From positions 1 to 6,725 of the forward strand of contig WFXT01000049.1 of assembly GCA_015490475.1 (NCBI GenBank): DNA of 6,725 nucleotides, written 5' to 3'. Numbering within the stretch: the first letter of the stretch is position 1; every line of letters begins with the position of its first letter. This document shows, piece by piece, positions 5,435 through 6,725 of this stretch. The notes beneath the pieces are model-generated. The model was not told where the DNA came from. It was given only the letters and a program-made list of their open reading frames with translations, and ran no database searches. Source of the stretch: Bacteroidota bacterium (lineage in GTDB: Bacteria; Bacteroidota; Bacteroidia; JAADEI01). The translations under genes and the position numbers were made by a program.

Positions 5435-6725
5435 ATGATGAAAAGAAGTTTGCTTTTAGGGGCGGTTTTGATGTTTGCCTTAACTGGATGCCGTCGCGAA
5501 ACATCTCAGGTGACAGGTTGGGAATATAACAATCCAGACTGGGGTGGTTTTGAAGTTAGGGATTATCCCGGTCAGGAAACAGGTCCGGGCCTCGTATTAA
5601 TTGAAGGTGGTACGTTCAGGATGGGTAACCCAGAAGAAGACATTGCATACGACTGGAATGCATATCCAAGACGGGTAACAGTGACTTCTTTCTATATGGA
5701 CGAAACAGAAATTGCCAATGTTCACTATCGTGAATATATCTACTGGCTGAGGCGAGTTTTTGGAACCGACTTCCCTGAAGTGGTGTGGAACGCTCTACCC
5801 GACACATTCGTATGGCGTTCCCCCCTGGCTTATAATGAACCTCTTGTCAAATATTATTTCAGGCACCCTGCATATAACTTTTATCCCGTCGTAGGAGTCA
5901 GCTGGGTTCAAGCGACTGAATTCGCCAAGTGGAGAACAGACCGTGTAAATGAGATGATTCTTATCAGAGAGGGAATATTAGAGCCTAACCCTAACCAAAC
6001 TAATGAAGATAACTTCAACACAGAAGCATATCTGGCGGGACAATATGAAGGGATGGTCAGAAGGTACTTGCCAGACCTTAATCCCACGGGAACTGGTGAA
6101 CGTAGAGTTCGTCTGGAAGATGGTATATTACTACCAGACTATAGATTGCCAACAGAGGCAGAATGGGAATACGCCGCGTGGGCTATGATTGGTAACTTAT
6201 TTGCACCTGGTGAAGAAATGTGGCTTGAAACGAAGGTCTTCCCATGGAATGGATATGGTTTACGTTATCCTGTCCACGGTGGCTGGTGGGGTGCTTTCCT
6301 CGCCAACTTCAAACGAGGCGAAGGGGACTATATGGGTATTGCAGGAGCATTAAATGATGCTGCTTGTCCTACTGCACCTGTTAATTCATTTATGCCTAAC
6401 GATTTTGGTCTTTATAACATGGCAGGTAACGTTGCCGAATGGGTAGCAGACGTCTATAGACCTTTCACACCACTGGATGCGGATGACCTCAACGCATTCC
6501 GTGGCAACGTCTTCATGAAGTTAGCAGTTGATGAAGAAGGTGTTCCCCTTGAAAAAGATAGCCTTGGAAGGCTCCGCTACGTTCCCGTAACAGAAGAAGA
6601 AAATGTCAACCGACTTAATTATAAATGGTCTGATTATCGTGATTTCAAAGATGGTGACGAAATGTCAGAAATCTCTTATGATTATGGTAAAACCACTTTG
6701 ATAAACAACGAACTGAGAGTATATA
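5435..6725 (+). CDS. gldJ: GldJ-type gliding motility / T9SS lipoprotein, 3' truncated by the window
   Basis: The first 430 residues are present and the frame is still open at the window edge. A lipoprotein signal peptide (MMKRSLLLGAVLMF, then lipobox ALTGC with acylated C19) is followed by TGWEYNNPDWGGFE (27-40). A formylglycine-generating-enzyme-like (SUMF1) domain follows: GPGLVLIEGGTFRMG (50-64), SFYMDETEIAN (85-95), YPVVGVSWVQATEFAKWRTD (150-169), LPTEAEWEYAA (238-248) and GLYNMAGNVAEWVAD (325-339). The TGWEYNN start, the WRTDRVNE run, and FNTEAYLAGQYEG are what I recall of GldJ rather than GldK. Family knowledge: GldJ is an outer-membrane lipoprotein with a SUMF1-like fold, needed for gliding and for stability of GldK and T9SS function in Flavobacterium johnsoniae. 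Either of the two adjacent ATGs (5435, 5438) may start it. GldK or another SUMF1-fold lipoprotein is the alternative. Confidence 0.85.
   Translation, partial: MMKRSLLLGAVLMFALTGCRRETSQVTGWEYNNPDWGGFEVRDYPGQETGPGLVLIEGGTFRMGNPEEDIAYDWNAYPRRVTVTSFYMDETEIANVHYREYIYWLRRVFGTDFPEVVWNALPDTFVWRSPLAYNEPLVKYYFRHPAYNFYPVVGVSWVQATEFAKWRTDRVNEMILIREGILEPNPNQTNEDNFNTEAYLAGQYEGMVRRYLPDLNPTGTGERRVRLEDGILLPDYRLPTEAEWEYAAWAMIGNLFAPGEEMWLETKVFPWNGYGLRYPVHGGWWGAFLANFKRGEGDYMGIAGALNDAACPTAPVNSFMPNDFGLYNMAGNVAEWVADVYRPFTPLDADDLNAFRGNVFMKLAVDEEGVPLEKDSLGRLRYVPVTEEENVNRLNYKWSDYRDFKDGDEMSEISYDYGKTTLINNELRVY

Overview
The window looks like a chromosomal segment of a Bacteroidota bacterium. Four things point that way: a PorP/SprF-family protein directly behind a gene ending in a gliding-motility-type C-terminal sorting domain, a GldJ-type lipoprotein, BshA (bacillithiol synthesis), and TAnnTTTG promoter boxes typical of the phylum. 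Base composition is moderately AT-rich. I would not name a genus; the gene set fits a gliding or type IX secretion system (T9SS)-positive lineage.

Left part (1-1200, + strand): the last 39 codons of a secreted T9SS substrate overlap by 20 bases a complete PorP/SprF-family outer-membrane protein gene, which is followed by a strong intrinsic terminator. Next (about 1198-1987, - strand) lies what reads as a decayed lipoprotein gene. It has a convincing lipoprotein signal peptide, but the reading frame is broken near the start, broken again in the middle, and interrupted by a stop. A tRNA-Val(GAC) gene lies just upstream of it on the same strand (2024-2097).

Middle part: a - strand pair, trmD then bshA, overlaps by four bases (ATGA) and transcribes toward the tRNA. 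Divergent from trmD, a + strand pair gmhA-gmhB (8-base overlap) makes heptose phosphate precursors for the lipopolysaccharide core or other heptose glycans.

Right part: an uncatalogued 38-residue single-pass membrane protein is encoded on the - strand, tail to tail with gmhB. Divergent from it is a gldJ-type lipoprotein gene preceded by two promoter-like boxes; this gene runs off the window.

Functionally, the two ends concern the T9SS and gliding envelope machinery: a secreted substrate with its SprF-like partner, and GldJ. The middle holds housekeeping genes for tRNA modification, the low-molecular-weight thiol bacillithiol, and heptose precursors. I do not see a wholly new multi-gene system. 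The items most worth a second look are the broken lipoprotein gene and the hidden 38-residue membrane protein.
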